Shown here piece by piece: positions 5,939 to 9,735 of a stretch of 9,735 bases of DNA. Made by a program: the position numbers and the translations under genes. The notes under the pieces are model-generated. The model saw only the letters and a list, made by a program, of their open reading frames with translations, was not told where the DNA came from and made no database searches. The number at the start of each line of letters is the position of its first letter. The first letter of the stretch is position 1. The stretch lies in the NCBI GenBank assembly GCA_946414115.1, contig CAMKNF010000067.1, positions 1-9,735 on the forward strand. Reading direction: 5' to 3'. Source of the stretch: an uncultured Ruminococcus sp. (lineage in GTDB: Bacteria > Bacillota > Clostridia > Oscillospirales > Acutalibacteraceae).

Positions 5939-6728
5939 GCTTAAGGAAAAGCACGGCGTAACACCCGGACTTGCGGTTGTAATCGTAGGTAACGATTCAG
6001 CGTCAAGAGTTTATGTAAACAACAAGAAAAAAGCTTGCGAGGCTGTAGGCTTTAAGTCGGAGGAGTACGCACTCCCCGAGCAGACAACACAGGAGGAATT
6101 ACTTTCACTTGTAAAAACTCTCAACGAAAAGCCTGACATCAACGGTATTCTCGTTCAGCTTCCGCTTCCGAAGCACCTTGACGACAAGGCAGTAATCGAA
6201 GCAATTAACCCCGAAAAGGACGTTGATGCATTTCACGCAGTAAATGTGGGCAAGATAATGCTCGGCGAGTATGATTTTCTGCCCTGCACACCGGCAGGCG
6301 TCATGGAAATGCTCCATTCCTATGATATACCCGTAAGCGGCAAGAACTGCGTAGTAATCGGCAGAAGTAATATAGTAGGCAAGCCTATGGCTATGCTTTT
6401 GCTCCACGAAAACGGAACGGTAACAATCTGCCACAGCAGGACAAAGAACCTTGCCGAAGTATGCTCACAGGCTGATATTTTAGTAGCCGCAGTCGGAAAA
6501 CCGAAGTTTGTTACGGTTGATATGGTAAAAGAGGGAGCGGTAGTAATTGACGTTGGTATGGACAGAGATGAAAACGGCAAGCTTTGCGGCGACGTTGATT
6601 TTGAAAACGTAAAGGATAAATGCTCGTTTATAACTCCCGTACCGGGCGGTGTAGGTCCGATGACAATTGCAACACTGATGAAAAACACCTTAAAGGCGGC
6701 AAAATTGCAGAACAATATTTCCGATTGA
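5871..6728 (+). CDS. folD: Bifunctional methylenetetrahydrofolate dehydrogenase / methenyltetrahydrofolate cyclohydrolase
   Basis: Cytoplasmic enzyme of 285 residues, a typical FolD length. It interconverts 5,10-methylene-, 5,10-methenyl- and 10-formyl-tetrahydrofolate using NADP. The catalytic YxxxK motif is Y48-K52 in SRVYVNNKKKAC. ILVQLPLP (93-100) and the active-site aspartates in KDVDAFH (116-122) follow. The NADP-binding GRSNIVGKPM is at 164-173 and PGGVGPMT at 258-265. The start is well supported: AAGGAGG at 5855-5861 sits 9 bases before the ATG, inside lgt. It is the last gene of the run beginning with the M16 pair; the next gene is 239 bp away and has its own strong ribosome binding site. 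Confidence 0.98.
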   Translation: MQIIDGKKVSAQVKEEVKNQTLELKEKHGVTPGLAVVIVGNDSASRVYVNNKKKACEAVGFKSEEYALPEQTTQEELLSLVKTLNEKPDINGILVQLPLPKHLDDKAVIEAINPEKDVDAFHAVNVGKIMLGEYDFLPCTPAGVMEMLHSYDIPVSGKNCVVIGRSNIVGKPMAMLLLHENGTVTICHSRTKNLAEVCSQADILVAAVGKPKFVTVDMVKEGAVVIDVGMDRDENGKLCGDVDFENVKDKCSFITPVPGGVGPMTIATLMKNTLKAAKLQNNISD

Positions 6729-6754
6729 TTTTGGGAGATAAATTATAATTCAGC

Positions 6755-6838
6755 GCAACGTTGACGTAGGGACACGGCTGTAATTCAAACGTTTCCTCTT
6801 TCAACGTAGGGGACGGCATCCTTGACGTCCCGAAACGT
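6755..6838. repeat. Short GTAGGG-type repeats with an imperfect hairpin in the folD-dnaG spacer
   Basis: Two related units, ACGTAGGGAC at 6764-6773 and ACGTAGGGGAC at 6804-6814, lie 40 bases apart. The second forms a hairpin, GGGACG at 6810-6815 with CGTCCC at 6826-6831. It is enclosed by a second pair, ACGTTTC at 6789-6795 with GAAACGT at 6832-6838. No T tract follows, so it is not a standard terminator. Units of this flavour resemble the small dispersed intergenic repeats of Clostridia; that family assignment is from memory and unverified. The first unit looks truncated. Confidence 0.5.
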
Positions 6839-6967
6839 CACCTAAATATCAATTTAACGGTCGGGATACCATTTATAAATAAATTCCGTTTTTTATTCCC
6901 AAAATAAAAAGGAATATTTGAAATAAAAGCGTAAAAAGATAATAGGAAAACAGAAAGGAGGGGTTTT
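6839..6967 (+). other. AT-rich spacer upstream of dnaG; promoter likely but not resolved
   Basis: This stretch is strongly A/T rich and probably holds the dnaG-rpoD promoter. GATAAT at 6938-6943 could be a -10, but the nearest good -35 (TTGAAA at 6918-6923) leaves only 14 bp, so I do not call a specific promoter. AAAGGAGGGG at 6954-6963 is the dnaG ribosome binding site. No open reading frame or strong terminator was seen here. Confidence 0.4.
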
Positions 6968-8734
6968 GTGGCATTTCCTGAATCATTTTTGCAGGAGCTG
7001 AAAATGCGAAACGACATAACGGAAATTGTTTCCTCTTATGTCAGCCTGAAACGGCGTGGGCGAAATATGGTCGGACTTTGCCCGTTTCACGGCGAAAAAA
7101 CTCCTTCTTTTAATGTTTACACCGAAAATGGTTCGTTTTACTGCTTTGGATGCGGAGTCGGCGGCGATGTAATCACGTTTATAATGAAGATTGAAAATCT
7201 CGATTACGTTGATGCGGTAAAGTTCCTTGCACAGCGTGCAGGAATGGAGATTCCCGAGAATTCCTATGACGACAGTATGAGCAAGCTGCGCACACGTGTT
7301 TTTGAGGCAAACCGTGAGGCGGCTCGTTATTACTATTCCGTTCTATGCTCGCCGAAGGGAAAGTCGGGACTTGATTATTTTTATTCAAGGGCGCTTTCTG
7401 ATCGCACAATCCGTCACTTCGGACTCGGCTTTGCCGATGATGACTGGACTTCTCTTTGCAACCACCTTCGTTCAAAGGGTTTTAAGGACAGCGAGCTTGT
7501 GGCGGCAAATCTTGCAGTAAAACGCAAAAACGGCAACGGAATTTATGACCGTTTTACAAACAGGGTGATGTTTCCGATTATTGACCTTCGTGGCAACGTA
7601 ATCGCCTTTGGCGGCAGAATAATGACTGACGAAAAGCCGAAATATCTCAATACCTCGGATACACCTGTTTTCAAAAAGAGTGCAAACCTGTTTTCGCTGA
7701 ATAACGCAAAAAACTCCGGAAGCCGAACGCTGATTCTCTGCGAGGGATATATGGACGTAATCTCCGTAAATCAGGCTGGATTTACAAATGCGGTTGCCAC
7801 CCTCGGAACGGCTCTCACAAGCGAGCAGGCTTTGCTTATGAAACGCTACGCCGACGAAGTGATAATCTGCTATGATGCCGACGAAGCCGGTCAAAAGGCT
7901 ACAGCAAGGGCAATTCCGATTCTGCGTAATGCAGGACTTCTCATAAGAGTTCTGACAATTCCCAACGGAAAAGATCCCGACGAGTTCATACGCTCTCACG
8001 GTGCAGACGGCCCTGCGGCTTTTAAAGCGGTAATTGAAAAAAGCGGCAACGACGTTGAATACCGCCTGCAAAAGCTGAAACAGATTCACAATGTTGAAAC
8101 CACAGACGGCAAGGTTGCCTACCTTGAAGCGGCTTCAAAGGTGATTGCGGAAATTTCAAGTCCGATTGAGCGTGATGTTTATTCGTCTAAAATCTGTTCC
8201 GAGTTCGGAATTGACAAAAACGCTTTTAATCGGCAGATTATGAATATTTCAAAAAGCAGATACCGTGAAAACACTAAAAAGGAAGTCCGTAAAATCCAGA
8301 CGGATTTAAGCGGCAGAAACGACAAAATAAACACAGAACACTACAAAAAGCCAAGAAGCTCCAGTGCCGAGGAGGCGCTTGTAGTGTATCTGATAAACAA
8401 CCCCGATTCGGCAGAGGAAATCTCGTCAAAATTAAAGCCCGAGCAGTTTCAGAACTCGCTTATCAGGCGATATTACGAGTATTTTCTTAACAGAATCCAA
8501 AGCGGATATGAGCCGCTTACGAACATAGCAGCCGATTTTTCACAGGACGAGGCGTCAAAGCTCTATCAGCTTTTGTCGCAGTCCGTAAAGGCTGCCTCAA
8601 CCCATTCGGCAATGATGGAGTATATAAAGGTCATCAGCGAGGAAAGTCAGAAGCCGTCAAGCGACGATGTTGCTTCAATGTCACCGCAGCAGCTTAACGA
8701 CTACCTCAACAGGATAAGGAAAAATAAGCAGTAG
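6968..8734 (+). CDS. dnaG: DNA primase
   Basis: Replicative primase of 588 residues that synthesises RNA primers at the fork with the DnaB-type helicase. The N-terminal CHC2 zinc finger has ligands C38, H41, C59 and C62 (CPFH, then YCFGCG). The catalytic core includes YDRFTNRVMFPI (193-204) and GNVIAFGGR (209-217). The Toprim domain carries EGYMD at 259-263 and the metal-binding DAD at 303-305. Residues from about 430 to 465 are a charged linker, followed by a helicase-binding C-terminal domain. The start is GTG at 6968, 6 bases after GGAGG at 6957-6961; the sequence after it (MAFPESFLQELK) fits the family N-terminus. It is followed after 17 bases by rpoD, the classical Gram-positive dnaG-rpoD arrangement without rpsU alongside. 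Confidence 0.98.
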   Translation: MAFPESFLQELKMRNDITEIVSSYVSLKRRGRNMVGLCPFHGEKTPSFNVYTENGSFYCFGCGVGGDVITFIMKIENLDYVDAVKFLAQRAGMEIPENSYDDSMSKLRTRVFEANREAARYYYSVLCSPKGKSGLDYFYSRALSDRTIRHFGLGFADDDWTSLCNHLRSKGFKDSELVAANLAVKRKNGNGIYDRFTNRVMFPIIDLRGNVIAFGGRIMTDEKPKYLNTSDTPVFKKSANLFSLNNAKNSGSRTLILCEGYMDVISVNQAGFTNAVATLGTALTSEQALLMKRYADEVIICYDADEAGQKATARAIPILRNAGLLIRVLTIPNGKDPDEFIRSHGADGPAAFKAVIEKSGNDVEYRLQKLKQIHNVETTDGKVAYLEAASKVIAEISSPIERDVYSSKICSEFGIDKNAFNRQIMNISKSRYRENTKKEVRKIQTDLSGRNDKINTEHYKKPRSSSAEEALVVYLINNPDSAEEISSKLKPEQFQNSLIRRYYEYFLNRIQSGYEPLTNIAADFSQDEASKLYQLLSQSVKAASTHSAMMEYIKVISEESQKPSSDDVASMSPQQLNDYLNRIRKNKQ

Positions 8735-8751
8735 GAAAGGAAAGTGGAGTT

Positions 8752-9689
8752 ATGCCTGCACAGGATAAAAAAACAATCGTAAAGGAGCTTATCGACCTCG
8801 GAAAGCAGAAAGGACAGCTTACAAATCAGGACATTCTTGATGCAATCGGAGAGATTGATTTTGAGCCTGAACAGCTTGAAAAGCTCTATGACACAATTGA
8901 AACGCAGGGAATTGAAATTGTTGAGGACATCGGTGACATTAAAATTGATGACATCGACCTTAGCTTTGATGAAAACAAGGGCGATGATTCTGCTGCCTCT
9001 GCACCCGAACCCGGCGTTATAAATGATGACCCCGTTAAGGTTTATCTTAAAGAAATCGGACGGGTTCCGCTCCTTACTTCTGAAGAGGAAATTGAGCTTG
9101 CTATAAGAATTGCCGACGGCGACGTAAAGGCTAAACAGCGTTTGTCAGAAGCTAACCTTCGTCTTGTTGTCAGCATTGCAAAGCGTTACCTCGGACGTGG
9201 AATGCAGTTTCTCGACCTTATTCAGGAGGGCAACCTCGGACTTATCAAGGCGGTTGAAAAGTTCGACTATACAAAAGGCTTTAAATTTTCAACCTATGCA
9301 ACATGGTGGATAAGACAGGCTATCACTCGTGCGATTGCCGATCAGGCACGTACAATCAGAATCCCTGTTCATATGGTAGAAACAATCAATAAGGTAAAAA
9401 AGGTACAGAGCCAGCTTCTGCACCAGAACGGTCACGAGCCGTCAGCAGATGAAATTGCGGCTGAAATTGATATGCCCGTCGATAAGGTGCGTGAGATTAT
9501 GCGTGTTGCACAGGAACCTGTGTCCCTTGAAACGCCAATCGGTGAGGAAGAGGACAGCCACCTCGGCGACTTTATCCCCGACAACGAAGCGCCTGCACCT
9601 GCCGACGCCGCTTCACATACATTACTGCGTGAACAGCTTTCCGACGTGCTTTCAACTCTTACTCCACGTGAGGAAAAGGTTTTAAGACT
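8752..9689 (+). CDS. rpoD: Primary RNA polymerase sigma factor (sigma 70/sigma A), 3' truncated by contig end
   Basis: Housekeeping sigma factor that directs RNA polymerase to most promoters. There are 312 complete genuine codons. Region 1.1 covers about 1-65, followed by an acidic linker. Region 1.2 includes DPVKVYLKEIGRVPLL (93-108). Region 2 carries NLRLVVSIAKRY (135-146), FLDLIQEGNLGL (153-164) and the -10 recognition helix KFSTYATWWIRQAI (178-191). Region 3 begins at RTIRIPVH (200-207), and region 4 begins at LTPREEKVLRL (303-313). The helix-turn-helix of region 4.2 is missing because the contig ends. The open frame continues to a TAG at 9709-9711, but its last residues DRKSVV are encoded by adapter and are not real. 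GGAAAGG at 8734-8740 is the likely ribosome binding site, overlapping the dnaG stop and implying coupling. Confidence 0.97.
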
Positions 9690-9735
9690 AGATCGGAAGA
9701 GCGTCGTGTAGGGAAAGAGTGTAGATCTCGGTGGT
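9690..9735 (-). other. Illumina P5/TruSeq adapter, reverse complement (artefact)
   Basis: The sequence begins with the diagnostic AGATCGGAAGAGCGTCGTG and is the exact reverse complement of the left-end adapter (1-45), with one more base. It interrupts the sigma factor gene within the conserved VLRL motif. It is library sequence and not genomic. Confidence 0.98.

Noticed and set aside
6810..6831. Hairpin after folD as an intrinsic terminator
   Set aside because: The GGGACG/CGTCCC stem is followed by GAAACGTCACC rather than a T tract, and its layout fits a dispersed repeat better.
1..9735. Transposon or linear-element terminal inverted repeats
   Set aside because: The inverted termini are Illumina adapter sequence, and no transposase, integrase or terminal protein gene is present.
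1..9735. CRISPR array, tRNA, rRNA, riboswitch or defence system
   Set aside because: No regularly spaced repeats, no cloverleaf or rRNA-like sequence, and no recognisable riboswitch aptamer or defence gene was seen. Intergenic space is limited to three spacers, all described.

Overview
The window is a fragment of a low-to-moderate GC Gram-positive chromosome, most likely class Clostridia and probably a gut Ruminococcaceae/Oscillospiraceae relative. Evidence: strong AGGAGG-type ribosome binding sites, an AT-rich extended -10 promoter, adjacent dnaG and rpoD without rpsU, a paired M16 peptidase operon of the Firmicutes YmfF/YmfH type, and Firmicutes-like Lgt and FolD. The organism call is inference from family resemblance, not a database match. 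All genes lie on the + strand.

Both ends are not biological. Bases 1-45 and 9690-9735 are Illumina P5/TruSeq adapter sequence in opposite orientations, so this is an untrimmed assembled contig of about 9.64 kb of real DNA. The adapter cuts the sigma factor gene at the right end and probably the acetyltransferase gene at the left end, and it creates a false C-terminus for the sigma factor.

Layout: (1) a maltose/galactoside-type O-acetyltransferase gene, probably 5' truncated; (2) a short promoter-bearing spacer containing a small fragment matching the downstream M16 peptidase gene; (3) an abgB-like M20 amidohydrolase gene with its own terminator; (4) an internally deleted remnant of the acetyltransferase gene plus a second copy of the promoter spacer; (5) a tight operon of two M16 peptidase-family genes, lgt and folD; (6) a 239-bp spacer with short GTAGGG-type repeats; (7) dnaG and the first five-sixths or so of rpoD, the macromolecular synthesis operon.

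The housekeeping genes are ordinary. lgt starts bacterial lipoprotein maturation, folD interconverts one-carbon folates, dnaG primes replication, and rpoD is the primary sigma factor. The most interesting part is the abgB region (about 632-2501). Near-identical sequence flanks abgB as direct repeats, and pieces of both neighbouring genes are present as scars. This points to a past duplication or integration event between the acetyltransferase gene and the M16 operon. I found no CRISPR array, RNA gene, transposase, phage gene or convincing undescribed multi-gene system.
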